The notes under the pieces were generated by a model. That model was not told the DNA's origin. It did no database searches and was given only the letters and a program-made list of their open reading frames with translations. DNA of 34,700 nucleotides from G963674685 sp964591275 (GTDB taxonomy: Bacteria > Lernaellota > Lernaellaia > JACKCT01): assembly GCA_964591275.1 (NCBI GenBank), contig CAZQAE010000055.1:1-34700 (forward strand), given 5' to 3'. A program made the translations under genes and the position numbers. The number at the start of each line of letters is the position of its first letter. The first letter of the stretch is position 1. Of this stretch, positions 1-7,949 are shown one piece after another.

Positions 1-1
1 G

Positions 2-754
2 ACTTCGGATATGGTGCTTTTTGATCCTGATGAGCCGGAAACGGCTTATATCGGTTGCCACGACCGGCTTCTCCATGTGTCCACGAGGCCTCTGAAACTG
101 CTGCGCGAGTTGAAACTGCCTTATAGCAAGAAAACCAACTTCGTTCACTTGGGTCCCAAAGGCGACCGGATTTTTCTTTCGCAGGATCTCGGCCCGGAAC
201 TGGCGGTGATTGACCGACAATCCTTTCAGCCAAACCAGGCGCTGAAACTTGATCGCGGATTCCTGACCCTTGATCTTTGGATCGACTCTGCGGGCAATCA
301 GGTTGTGGCTTGCGGACTTTTTCCCGGTGGCAGAAGAGTGGAAATCTTCGACCTTGTCGCCATGCAGTCCAAGGCCAAATCCACTTGGGCTCTCGATTAC
401 TCCCCCAGTTTCTGCACTGTGGATATAAAGGGGAGGCGTATATTTCTTTCCTCGGCGGGAAGCGGAAAGGTCAGAGTGCTTGATCTTGACTCCCTGGCGG
501 AGTTGGAAATTCTCCAGTTTGAGGTGGGACTGCGCAATCTCAACTTCGACGCCGATAGAAGGTGGCTTCTTGTGGGCAATTATTTCAAAGGGACGCTCAC
601 TGTGTTTGATGTTGAAAACCGGCGAGTCGCAGGACGCATTTTCCTCGGCCAACGTCTTCGATGGGTTCAGGTCGATCCGGAAAACGGGAAATGGTACGCA
701 ACCTCCTCCGTCGGGGGCTTTGAAATTGATCCTGATCAGGCCTTCAATAAATGA
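2..754 (+). CDS. Beta-propeller (YVTN/WD-like) protein, 5' partial
   Basis: The reading frame is open to the left edge of the window, so the true start is probably outside; the first ATG seen is at 11. The visible ~250 residues are a chain of ~40-residue blade-like units with recurring patterns such as 'GDRIFLSQD', 'GRRIFLSSAGSGKVRVLDLDS' (split over a blade) and 'WLLVGNYFKGTLTVFDVE'. This is the look of YVTN-type beta-propellers, which usually act as binding scaffolds. No catalytic motif is visible. It lies just upstream of the lpt genes, but a good promoter separates it from lptC, so a functional link is not shown. The fold call is moderately sure; the function is unknown. Confidence 0.6.
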   Translation, partial: TSDMVLFDPDEPETAYIGCHDRLLHVSTRPLKLLRELKLPYSKKTNFVHLGPKGDRIFLSQDLGPELAVIDRQSFQPNQALKLDRGFLTLDLWIDSAGNQVVACGLFPGGRRVEIFDLVAMQSKAKSTWALDYSPSFCTVDIKGRRIFLSSAGSGKVRVLDLDSLAELEILQFEVGLRNLNFDADRRWLLVGNYFKGTLTVFDVENRRVAGRIFLGQRLRWVQVDPENGKWYATSSVGGFEIDPDQAFNK

Positions 755-771
755 TGGCGTGGTGATTTTCA

Positions 772-800
772 TGGACACTGTCTGCGCTCCGTGCTAAAAT
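772..800 (+). promoter_or_regulatory. Sigma-70-type promoter for lptC, possibly leaderless
   Basis: A -35 box TGGACA (772-777) and a -10 box TAAAAT (795-800) are separated by exactly 17 bases. Each matches the consensus at five of six positions. Transcription would begin about 7 bases after the -10 box, at 807-808, which is the GTG start codon of lptC itself. No Shine-Dalgarno sequence precedes that GTG. The message may therefore be leaderless; this is inferred from spacing only. Confidence 0.55.
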
Positions 801-807
801 TTCCCTT

Positions 808-1386
808 GTGTTGACGAGAATATTATTGATCATTTTTATTGCTTGCGCCTTGGGGATTGCGGCGGCCTTTCTGCTCTTACCGGATAAGTCAGATAAGCCT
901 GAACAGCCGACAGCGCAGCCTCTGGGCGAAGGAACGCTCGCGCGGGTCGAAGGTTTCAGCTACAAGCGGACCCTCGATGGCAAAAGCGAATGGGAACTGG
1001 AGGCGAAAAGCGCCGTGTACTCCGATGATCGGCAGATTGCCCGTTTCGATGAAGTTGAAGCTACATTTTGGGGGAAAGACGGCAACACCTTGAGCATGAA
1101 GGGAAGTCAGGGCCAATTTCACGTTGAAAGCCAGGATATTGAAATCAGCGGAGGCGTCGTCCTTTCCAGTTCCATGGGATACACGATGACAACCGACAGT
1201 CTGGATTATTCGTCCGCAACCCGCATGATTGAAACCGAGTTGCCTGTTGTTATTCGAGGAGATTCTCTGGTTTTATCCTGCAACGGACTTTCCCTCAACA
1301 TTGCCGAGGAAAATATTTCCCTGGAAGGCGGCGTCAAAGGCGCCATCTGGGATCTTGAGCAGCCTATTCAAGGCCGGGGACGCTGA
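808..1386 (+). CDS. lptC: LPS export protein LptC
   Basis: 192-residue protein with an N-terminal membrane anchor (about residues 4-24), then a periplasmic LptC/OstA-like beta-jellyroll domain with typical alternating beta patterns ('WELEAKSAVYSDDRQIARFDEV', 'GQFHVESQDIEISGGVVLSS' in part). LptC links the inner-membrane LptB2FG ABC transporter to LptA and passes lipopolysaccharide along the periplasmic bridge. The length matches the family (~190). Start is GTG at 808; no ribosome-binding site is seen, but a good promoter ends 7 bases upstream. lptA starts 2 bases after the stop, and lptB follows, which firmly supports the assignment despite weak sequence conservation in LptC. Confidence 0.85.
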   Translation: MLTRILLIIFIACALGIAAAFLLLPDKSDKPEQPTAQPLGEGTLARVEGFSYKRTLDGKSEWELEAKSAVYSDDRQIARFDEVEATFWGKDGNTLSMKGSQGQFHVESQDIEISGGVVLSSSMGYTMTTDSLDYSSATRMIETELPVVIRGDSLVLSCNGLSLNIAEENISLEGGVKGAIWDLEQPIQGRGR

Positions 1387-1388
1387 TT

Positions 1389-2084
1389 GTGTCGAGACGC
1401 TTTTGCACCATTATCCTCCTGCTGGCGATTCTTGCGACCTCGCCGTTCGCCCATGCCGGACCGACCCCAAAAGCCCCCTTTGAACTTGATCCTTCGGAGC
1501 CTATCAAACTGGCGGCCGACAGAGTGTCTTTTGACAACAAGGCTATGACCGTTCGCTGGGAGGGCAACGTCGTCGCCATGCAACGCGACGTGAAAATGAG
1601 CGCTGCGCTCGTTGTCCTTCAATTTGAAAAGAAAGCCGGCGATCAGGTCGACGGACAGATTCCCATGTTTTCCGGCTCCGGCGAGATCTCCTCCATCACC
1701 GCAACGGGTAGCGTGAAAATGATGCAGGGCGTGAGGCGCGCCGTGTGCGAGAAAGTTGTGTTCAACCAAAAGGCCGACAATATTACTTTCAGCGGTTCTC
1801 CCCGTATCTTCTCCGGCTCCGACAGCCTTTCCGGAGAAAAAATCATCGTTCATATAAAAGAACAGCGAGTGGAAGTTGCCGGTTCGCCGGGACGGCGCGT
1901 TACAGCCACGGTTATGCCAAAGGGTGAGGATGGATTCCTGCCGGCGGAGGCCAAAGAGCGGATGGAAGAGTTGGAGAAGAACCCGCCTCCAGATCCCGAG
2001 CCCCCTGCCGCGGAGACGAAACCGGACAAATTGAGCGCCAAACCCGACAGCGGATCGCTCAGGCTCGAAGAGCCTACGCCATGA
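1389..2084 (+). CDS. lptA: LPS transport periplasmic protein LptA (OstA domain)
   Basis: 231 residues starting at GTG 1389. A signal peptide spans about residues 1-23 (cleavage near FAHA|G). The OstA/LptA domain fills about residues 38-180, with the typical 'IKLAADRVSFDNKAMTVRWE' opening and 'SGSGEISSITATGSVKM' strand. LptA oligomerises into the periplasmic bridge carrying LPS from LptC to LptD. The last ~50 residues form a Pro/Glu/Lys-rich tail ('NPPPDPEPPAAETKPDK') that the short enterobacterial protein lacks and that is probably disordered. It sits between lptC and lptB and overlaps lptB by four bases (ATGA), so the three are translated together. Confidence 0.9.
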   Translation: MSRRFCTIILLLAILATSPFAHAGPTPKAPFELDPSEPIKLAADRVSFDNKAMTVRWEGNVVAMQRDVKMSAALVVLQFEKKAGDQVDGQIPMFSGSGEISSITATGSVKMMQGVRRAVCEKVVFNQKADNITFSGSPRIFSGSDSLSGEKIIVHIKEQRVEVAGSPGRRVTATVMPKGEDGFLPAEAKERMEELEKNPPPDPEPPAAETKPDKLSAKPDSGSLRLEEPTP

Positions 2085-2809
2085 CGATTGAGCGTCTGGC
2101 AACCAAAGATCTTGTTAAAAGCTTTGCGTCACGCCGCGTTGTGGACGGCGTTTCCATCGACATTCGCCAAGGGGAGATTGTCGGACTTCTCGGACCCAAC
2201 GGGGCCGGCAAGACGACAACCTTCTATATGGTTGTCGGGCTTTATCAGCCTGACGAGGGCGAAGTCAATCTGAAAGGAATGGATATCACCAGGCTGCCCA
2301 TGTACAAGCGGGCCCGCCTGGGCATCAGCTATCTTTCCCAGGAGCCGAGCATTTTTCGAAAATTGAGCGTCGAGGATAATATCCTGGCCATTTTGGAGAC
2401 ACTAAACCTGTCGAAAAGCGAGAGGACTGCGCGGCTTGAGAAATTGCTTGAAGATTTGTCGATAACGCACATTCGAAAAAGCCCTGGATACGCTCTTTCG
2501 GGCGGTGAACGCCGACGCGTGGAGATTACCAGGGCGCTGGTCACGCGGCCAGCTTTCATTCTGTTGGACGAACCCTTTGCCGGCATTGATCCTATTGCAG
2601 TTGGTGAGATTCAGGGTATTATGAAACAGTTGAAGGAGCAGGGAATCGGGGTCGTCATTACGGATCACAATGTGCGCGAAACGCTTGGGATTTGCGACCG
2701 CGCGTACATTCTCCACAAGGGGAAGGTTCTTCAGCAGGGAGACCCGCAGACCATCGCCGATTCCAGTGAAGCTCGGGCAATTTATTTGGGAGAAAATTTC
2801 AAACTTTAG
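2081..2809 (+). CDS. lptB: LPS export ABC transporter ATPase LptB
   Basis: 242-residue cytoplasmic ABC ATPase that powers LPS extraction from the inner membrane with LptF/LptG. Walker A is GPNGAGKT (38-45), the Q-loop Gln is at 87, the signature LSGGE at 139-143, Walker B with catalytic Glu is FILLDEP (159-165), and the H-loop His is at 196. 'FAGIDPIAVGEIQ' just after Walker B is characteristic of LptB as opposed to other ABC ATPases. Length equals the family norm. The start ATG overlaps the lptA stop. lptF/lptG are not in the window, as is common because they often lie elsewhere. Confidence 0.96.
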   Translation: MTIERLATKDLVKSFASRRVVDGVSIDIRQGEIVGLLGPNGAGKTTTFYMVVGLYQPDEGEVNLKGMDITRLPMYKRARLGISYLSQEPSIFRKLSVEDNILAILETLNLSKSERTARLEKLLEDLSITHIRKSPGYALSGGERRRVEITRALVTRPAFILLDEPFAGIDPIAVGEIQGIMKQLKEQGIGVVITDHNVRETLGICDRAYILHKGKVLQQGDPQTIADSSEARAIYLGENFKL

Positions 2810-2822
2810 AGGCAAGGGGCAT

Positions 2823-4280
2823 ATGGTGCAGGAACTTCGACAAACCTTGAAGCTGACTCAACAGCTTGTTATGACGCCGCAACTTCAGCAGGCGATCAAA
2901 CTGTTGCAGCTCACGCGGATGGAATTGGTCGAGGCTACGCAGCACGAACTGGATGAGAATCCATTTCTCGAAGAAATCGAGGAAAGGGAGGAAGCCGAAA
3001 AAGTTAAGGAGCAGCTTCCTGAATCCATCGCGGATGATGCAGGACCTACGCAGGGCGCCAACGAGATGGATATTCTTCCCACGACATCCAGCGTTAAGGA
3101 ATTCGACTGGAGTTCCTATATTGAGCAGCAAAGCGTTTACGGCTATCAGGGCGGCTACCAGGACGAGGAGAAAGCCGATTATGAAACGCCGATGACGCAC
3201 TCCGGCACATTGGCTGAGCATCTGGAATGGCAGCTTCAGATGTCCGATTTACCGGACCCGCTTCGGACGATAGCCGCCTATCTAATACGGGAGTTGGATG
3301 AAAACGGTTATTTGAAAAGGGCGCTGTCCGAAATCGCCGCGAAGCTGAGCATGCTGGAAGATGACGTTGAAGAAGCGCTTCTGGCTATTCAGGAATTTGA
3401 TCCGCCGGGCGTGGGGGCCAGGGATTTAAGAGAGTGTCTTCTGGTTCAACTCAGGCAATTGGGCAATGGCGACGTTCGGGTCAAAAAAGTCGTCAGCGAT
3501 CATCTGCACGACCTGGAAAAAAGAAATTATAAAGTCATCGCCCAGGCTCTGAAGACATCCATTCCTGAAGTCGGCCAAATCGTGAAAGCCATCTGCCAGC
3601 TTGAACCGAAGCCTGGACGACCCTTCGGCGTCGGCTTGCCGTTGCACATTACTCCGGATATTTACGTAGTAAAGATTGTCGATGAATACGTTGTTGTGTT
3701 GAACGACGACGGGATGCCCAAGCTGAGAATTTCCAATTATTATAAAAAACTGCTGGTTAAGAAGGATAACGCGGCGAGCAAGAAAGAGAAGGAATACGTT
3801 CAGGAACGACTTCGGAGTGCTGTTTGGCTCATCCGATCCATTCACCAGAGGCAGCGGACAATATATAAAGTCACCCAAAGTATCGTGAAATTTCAGCGGG
3901 AATTTTTTGAAAAAGGGGTGAAAGCTCTGGCCCCGCTGATTCTCCGGGATGTGGCTGAGGACATCAATATGCATGAGTCGACGATCTCCCGGGCTACGAC
4001 GAATAAATACGTGCATACGCCGCAGGGGATTTACGAGCTGAAGTATTTTTTCAACTCGGGGATCGATTCAAAATGGGGTGAACAAGTCGCCTCAGAGGCT
4101 GTAAAAAAACATATTTCTGAGATCATAGCCGGAGAAAATACGAAAAAGCCGTATTCGGATCAGGAGATCGTGAGAATTCTTGAACGTGAAAACGGTTTGA
4201 TTATTGCCCGACGCACCGTGACAAAATATCGCGAGATGATGGGCGTTCTTTCGTCAACCAAGAGAAAGAGCCCGTTTTGA
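2823..4280 (+). CDS. rpoN: RNA polymerase sigma-54 factor RpoN
   Basis: 485 residues from ATG 2823, chosen because an AGGCAAGGGG ribosome-binding site precedes it and the protein then begins with the Gln/Leu-rich region I (residues ~5-50) that contacts activators. An acidic, Glu-rich stretch (region II) follows, then the core-binding domain (~115-310), a helix-turn-helix ('DVAEDINMHESTISRATTNK') near residue 380, and the RpoN box ARRTVTKYRE at 462-471, which reads the -24 promoter element. The usual box is ARRTVAKYRE, so one Ala is Thr here. Its place between lptB and hpf is the classic order. It starts 13 bases after lptB and is likely cotranscribed. Confidence 0.97.
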   Translation: MVQELRQTLKLTQQLVMTPQLQQAIKLLQLTRMELVEATQHELDENPFLEEIEEREEAEKVKEQLPESIADDAGPTQGANEMDILPTTSSVKEFDWSSYIEQQSVYGYQGGYQDEEKADYETPMTHSGTLAEHLEWQLQMSDLPDPLRTIAAYLIRELDENGYLKRALSEIAAKLSMLEDDVEEALLAIQEFDPPGVGARDLRECLLVQLRQLGNGDVRVKKVVSDHLHDLEKRNYKVIAQALKTSIPEVGQIVKAICQLEPKPGRPFGVGLPLHITPDIYVVKIVDEYVVVLNDDGMPKLRISNYYKKLLVKKDNAASKKEKEYVQERLRSAVWLIRSIHQRQRTIYKVTQSIVKFQREFFEKGVKALAPLILRDVAEDINMHESTISRATTNKYVHTPQGIYELKYFFNSGIDSKWGEQVASEAVKKHISEIIAGENTKKPYSDQEIVRILERENGLIIARRTVTKYREMMGVLSSTKRKSPF

Positions 4281-4302
4281 CAATCCCACCTAAGGAGGAG
4301 AC

Positions 4303-4656
4303 ATGAACTTTTCCGTGACTTTTCGCAATTTGGAAGCGACAGATGCGATCAAGGAGTACGCCCGGCAGAAGCTGGGGAAAGTCAGCAAGTATCTGAGCGA
4401 ACCGATCGATTTTAACGTCGTCCTTAAAGTGGAAAAACATCGGCATAGTGCGGAGGTAACACTTTCATCGGAGCGAAAAGTTTTTAATTGCAAGGAAAAG
4501 ACTGAGGATATGTATAGTGCGATCGACAAGGCGGCTGATAAATTGGAACGGCAGGTGAAAAAAGCCAAAGACAGAGTTCAATCCAAGAGGTCCCCTGGAA
4601 ACAAGCCGGAACTCATTGTCGAGGACGAAAAAGAGCCAGGAGCTACGTCGGAGTAA
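4303..4656 (+). CDS. hpf: Ribosome hibernation promoting factor, short form
   Basis: 117 residues with the single S30AE/HPF domain (about residues 1-95) and a charged Lys/Glu tail. HPF-type proteins bind the decoding and mRNA channel of the 30S subunit and promote inactive 100S ribosomes in stationary phase. The protein lacks the C-terminal dimerisation domain of long-form HPF, so it is the short type. A near-perfect Shine-Dalgarno AAGGAGGA lies just before ATG 4303. Typical neighbours rpoN and ptsN flank it. Its stop is followed by 191 bases without a gene that contain two palindromes. Confidence 0.93.
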   Translation: MNFSVTFRNLEATDAIKEYARQKLGKVSKYLSEPIDFNVVLKVEKHRHSAEVTLSSERKVFNCKEKTEDMYSAIDKAADKLERQVKKAKDRVQSKRSPGNKPELIVEDEKEPGATSE

Positions 4657-4668
4657 AGAACATTTAAG

Positions 4669-4767
4669 GGAGCAAATTGCTCCAAAGCTATTTCTTAAGA
4701 CAGACTCTTCGGATCACGCAATACGGGGGCGCCTCAGGCTCATCATTCATTGAACCCGAGACGCCCC
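4669..4767. repeat. Two palindromes in the hpf-ptsN gap
   Basis: In the 191-base gap between hpf and ptsN, GGAGCAA-A-TTGCTCC (4669-4683) is a perfect inverted repeat. A second hairpin pairs GGGGCGCCTC (start about 4726) with GAGACGCCCC (ending 4767), with one mismatch and a ~20-base loop. Neither is followed by a T run, so they are weak as intrinsic terminators. They could form attenuating or mRNA-processing structures. A TATAAA at 4822-4827 could be a -10 box for ptsN but has no good -35 partner. Confidence 0.4.
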
Positions 4768-4847
4768 ATTGATTGTCATCGCGGAATAGGTTAATAACCG
4801 CGCAAAATGGTAACCGTTGCCTATAAAGGATTATTCGAGATTGTCTT

Positions 4848-5312
4848 ATGATGAAAATTGTTGATTTTATCACACCTGCCGTGATTAACGTTTATATTCA
4901 GGGCGCTGATCGCAGTTCGGTGTTCAAAGAACTCATCGCGATGTTGGCCAAAGAAAATCCTGGTTTGGACGCTTCACTGATACTGAGGATTCTGGAAGAG
5001 CGCGAAAAGCTTGGAAGTACGGGCATCGGCAATGGGGTGGCGATTCCTCATGGCAAGGTTAAGGGATTGCGAAAGGTTCTGGTCGCTGTGGGCCGATCCG
5101 TCAAGGCCATTGATTTTGACAGCGAGGATGGCCAACCCGTCCACCTGTTTTTTCTTATTGTTGCTCCAGGCAATGCCGTCAGCATTCATTTGACGCTATT
5201 GGCGCGCATTAACTCAATCGCCGGAATCCCGGAATTGCGACAAAAGCTTATGGAAGCCCAGAGCGCTGAGGACATGATGCGTTGCATCAGCGAATTCGAC
5301 CTTGATGAATAA
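4848..5312 (+). CDS. ptsN: PTS EIIA-Ntr (nitrogen regulatory IIA)
   Basis: 154-residue single-domain EIIA of the fructose/mannitol type. The phospho-accepting His is H68 in GVAIPHGK, and 'REKLGSTGIGNG' before it is diagnostic. EIIA-Ntr takes phosphate from HPr or NPr and regulates, rather than transports, in many proteobacteria (potassium and nitrogen/carbon balance). There are two possible ATG starts, 4848 and 4851; the first is used here. The gene follows rpoN-hpf, the order that gave the protein its name, and ends 21 bases before hprK. Confidence 0.94.
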   Translation: MMKIVDFITPAVINVYIQGADRSSVFKELIAMLAKENPGLDASLILRILEEREKLGSTGIGNGVAIPHGKVKGLRKVLVAVGRSVKAIDFDSEDGQPVHLFFLIVAPGNAVSIHLTLLARINSIAGIPELRQKLMEAQSAEDMMRCISEFDLDE

Positions 5313-5333
5313 AAAATTGTGCAGGAGCCGGTC

Positions 5334-6302
5334 ATGGCTTTTATTCTGGTAAAAGAGCTGCTCAGCAGTCGTAAAGAGGATCTTGGCCTGTTGCTGATCG
5401 CTGGGGAAACCGGGCTGAAAAACAAAATTCGGGCGGCGCACACTCAAAAACCGGGCCTTGCACTAGTCGGTTATAATAAACACATCGTTTCACACAGAAT
5501 TCAAATATTTGGAAAAACCGAAATTGGTTTTCTCGCGCAGCAGGACGAGGGAGAAAGCCGAGCGGTCTTAAGCAGGTTTTTTAATAAACGGATTTGTTGT
5601 TGCGTGGTTACAGGAGACATGGAGCCCCATCCGCTGCTGCTGGAATATGCCAAGGCAACCCAGACGCCTTTAATCCGAACCTCTCTTGTCACGCAGGATT
5701 TTACTTACAGACTGACCAGGTTTTTATCCTTTCGATTTGCCAGGCGCACAACGATGCACGGCGTTTTGGTGGATGTGTACGGGGCGGGCGTCCTGATTCT
5801 CGGCAAAAGCGCGATTGGGAAAAGCGAATGCGCTCTTGATCTGGTGTTGAAAGGGCATAGGCTCGTGGCGGACGATGTGGTCGAATTGCGTCGGATTTCT
5901 CAGGAATCGATCAATGGACGCAGTTCGGAAGTCACAAAAAACCACATGGAGATTCGCGGTCTTGGAATAATAAATATCAAGGAAATGTTAGGAATCGGGG
6001 CTGTTCGAGACAGAAAAAAGGTTCACATGGTCGTGAAACTCGTGGAGTGGAGCGACGCGGTGGATTACGATCGTATTGGACTGGATGACGAGGTTTATCA
6101 GATTCTCGGCGTTGAGTTGCCGCTGACCGTCATTCCCGTTCGACCGGGGAGAAATCTGACGGCGATTGTTGAAGTGGCCGCAAGGAACCACCTTCTCAAG
6201 CTGGAGGGATTCCACGCAGCCAGGTCTTTTCAGGAGCAACTGAAAGACCGCATTTCTCGATATAGTTTGGATGGTCCTGAAGACTGCGAGGAGGCCGAAT
6301 GA
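5334..6302 (+). CDS. hprK: HPr kinase/phosphorylase
   Basis: 322 residues from ATG 5334, preferred over an upstream in-frame GTG at 5319 because AGGAG sits 6 bases before the ATG. The N-terminal domain covers about residues 1-130. The kinase domain has conserved H142, a P-loop GKSAIGKSE (157-165), the acidic pair in LVADDVV (~178-183) and the family signature MEIRGLGIINI (~205-215). The enzyme phosphorylates and dephosphorylates a serine of HPr, matching the HPr gene downstream. The usual P-loop is GESGIGKSE; Lys and Ala replace Glu and Gly here but the core GxxxxGKS is intact. The stop overlaps the rapZ start (ATGA). Confidence 0.95.
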   Translation: MAFILVKELLSSRKEDLGLLLIAGETGLKNKIRAAHTQKPGLALVGYNKHIVSHRIQIFGKTEIGFLAQQDEGESRAVLSRFFNKRICCCVVTGDMEPHPLLLEYAKATQTPLIRTSLVTQDFTYRLTRFLSFRFARRTTMHGVLVDVYGAGVLILGKSAIGKSECALDLVLKGHRLVADDVVELRRISQESINGRSSEVTKNHMEIRGLGIINIKEMLGIGAVRDRKKVHMVVKLVEWSDAVDYDRIGLDDEVYQILGVELPLTVIPVRPGRNLTAIVEVAARNHLLKLEGFHAARSFQEQLKDRISRYSLDGPEDCEEAE

Positions 6303-7161
6303 GAAATCTGTCTGTCGTGGTCATTACAGGCTTATCCGGTTCGGGCAAAAGCGTCGCCCTGAAGGCTCTTGAGGACATTGGTTTTTTTGCATTGACAATC
6401 TGCCCATATTCCTTTTTCAAAACCTTCTTGATCTTTCCGAGACATCGGCCGAGTTTCGTCGAATAGCCATTGTGATGGACAGTCGGGAAGCTGTGTTTTT
6501 CGATAATTTTCAAATTGTGTTTGAGAAAGCGGTGGCTCAGGGATTTCAAGTCAAAACTCTTTTTATTGAAGCGGTCGAGTGGCGGCTGCTTCAACGCTAT
6601 TCCGAAACTCGGCGCGTGCATCCGCTTCATGAAGAAGGGGACTTGAAAAAATCCATTGAAACGGAAAGAAGCAATTTTGAGCAAATAAAAAGCAGAGCCG
6701 ATATCGTCATCGATTCGACGGAGATGAATGTTCATGAACTGGGGAAGGCCATCAAAGAACGCTTCGGCATTAGCGAAGAGAAAATTCCTCTCCACATTAC
6801 ATTGATGAGTTTCGGTTATAAATACGGGGGAGCGCCCAATTCCAGCTTGACACTGGATGTCCGCTTTCTTCCCAATCCCTTTTTTGTGCCGGAATTGAAG
6901 GAAAAAACGGGACTGGATCCCATGGTATCCGACTTCGTTATGAAAAATCCCGAAACCGTTAGCCTTTTGAAGCGGGTTTGGGACCTGCTGGATTATTTGT
7001 TGCCTAATTATGAGAAGGAAGGCAAGCACTATCTGACCCTTGCCGTTGGTTGTACAGGGGGGGCTCATAGATCGGTGACGATCGTGGAGGAGTTGGCGAA
7101 ACAATTGAAACAAAGAGGTTATCGAATCACCGTCAATCATCGCGAGTTGACTAGACGCTAA
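6299..7161 (+). pseudogene. rapZ: RapZ (RNase adapter / YvcJ-family P-loop protein), frameshifted
   Basis: The gene begins at ATG 6299, overlapping the hprK stop, and reads into the Walker A motif GLSGSGKS and 'ALKALEDIGFF'. Then a run of seven T (6382-6388) shifts the frame and a stop (TAG) arrives after ~55 codons. With one extra T the frame continues as C-I-D-N-L-P, exactly the family sequence, through to 'HRSVTIVEELAKQL' and the stop at 7161, giving ~287 residues, the normal length. All other family motifs are intact (e.g. GYKYGGAP, DVRFLPNP, GCTGGAHRS). So this is a single-base loss, an assembly error, or slippage at a homopolymer. RapZ senses amino-sugar metabolites and guides RNase E in enterobacteria; elsewhere its role is less clear. 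Confidence 0.92.
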
Positions 7162-7252
7162 GCCTGGCGGGCCCGGTACGGTCAAGGCGAGGCCGACCGG
7201 CGTGTTTCGTTCGCGATGGGAGACTTGTAGAAAAAGAAACGGATAACGGACT

Positions 7253-7654
7253 ATGATTGGAATTGTACTTGTGGCGCACGGAGGACTGGCGCAGGAATTT
7301 ATTAAAACGACCGGAGAAATAATCGGCAACGACCTGCATGCGGCTATTGGCGTTAGCGTTGATGCGATGGATGATCCGGAAATCGTGACGCCGAAGATTG
7401 AAAAGGCGATCAAGGATGTTGACCAGGGGGAGGGGGTTTTAATTTTTACGGATATGTTCGGTGGATCGCCGTCCCATTTGGCCCTGCGCTTCCTCCGCAC
7501 GGGTCATGTCGACGTTATCAGCGGTGTTAATCTGCCCATGCTTCTTGAGGCATTCCTGGAACGCGAAAGCACCAATTTATCGAAACTCGTTCAATCGCTC
7601 CAAACCCGAGGAAGAGAAAGTATTTCCCTGGCCAGCGAAGATTTGTCAAGATAA
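7253..7654 (+). CDS. PTS EIIA of the mannose family
   Basis: 133 residues forming a single EIIA-Man domain. The phospho-accepting His is H9 in 'IVLVAHGGLAQ', and the conserved 'FTDMFGGSPSHLAL' loop lies near residue 65. This domain normally passes phosphate from HPr to a IIB domain. Here it stands alone with no IIB, IIC or IID gene in view, followed 1 base later by HPr. In deltaproteobacteria-like genomes such orphan EIIA-Man genes sit in this same place and are thought to be regulatory. Start ATG 7253 has only weak ribosome-binding sequence upstream. Confidence 0.92.
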   Translation: MIGIVLVAHGGLAQEFIKTTGEIIGNDLHAAIGVSVDAMDDPEIVTPKIEKAIKDVDQGEGVLIFTDMFGGSPSHLALRFLRTGHVDVISGVNLPMLLEAFLERESTNLSKLVQSLQTRGRESISLASEDLSR

Positions 7655-7655
7655 A

Positions 7656-7949
7656 ATGGAGCACTTCAATTTCGACAGCGGCGCCATCAGTCGGGAAGTG
7701 ATTGTACAAAACAGGCAGGGCTTGCATCTGCGTCCGGCTGCCCAGATCGTCAAAGCAATGGCCACGATGAATTGCGATATCAAGATTCGAAAGGACAACA
7801 AGGTGGCCAACGCCAAGAGCATAATGAGCGTTACAACCCTTATTGCCACGAAGGGAACCGTGCTGACCATCGAAGCCAACGGACCGGATGCGGCTTTGGC
7901 CGTGGCCAGCCTTGTTCAATTGTTCGAACAAAAATTCCATGAGGACTGA
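7656..7949 (+). CDS. ptsH: Phosphocarrier protein HPr
   Basis: 97 residues from ATG 7656, one base after the EIIA-Man stop. The catalytic His is H24 in QGLHLRPAA, and the regulatory serine is S55 in AKSIMSV, the site expected for the HprK encoded upstream. A ~9-residue N-terminal extension precedes the usual HPr start; a shorter product is possible but no better start codon is evident. HPr carries phosphate from enzyme I to the EIIA proteins. Having both His and Ser sites together with hprK means phosphate flow can be gated by the kinase. The stop overlaps the ptsI ATG by one base. Confidence 0.94.
   Translation: MEHFNFDSGAISREVIVQNRQGLHLRPAAQIVKAMATMNCDIKIRKDNKVANAKSIMSVTTLIATKGTVLTIEANGPDAALAVASLVQLFEQKFHED

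Noticed and set aside
1368..2102. A 244-codon open frame on the minus strand opposite lptA
   Set aside because: It is the shadow of lptA, with an odd His/Arg-rich composition, no ribosome-binding site and no recognisable family, while the + strand gene is a clear LptA.
2670..2822. A longer rpoN start inside lptB
   Set aside because: The extra 51 residues do not resemble RpoN, and ATG 2823 has a proper ribosome-binding site and gives the expected region I start.
6196..7500. A 434-codon minus-strand frame opposite hprK, rapZ and EIIA-Man
   Set aside because: It spans three well-supported genes on the other strand and its translation has no domain-like features; it is a chance frame.
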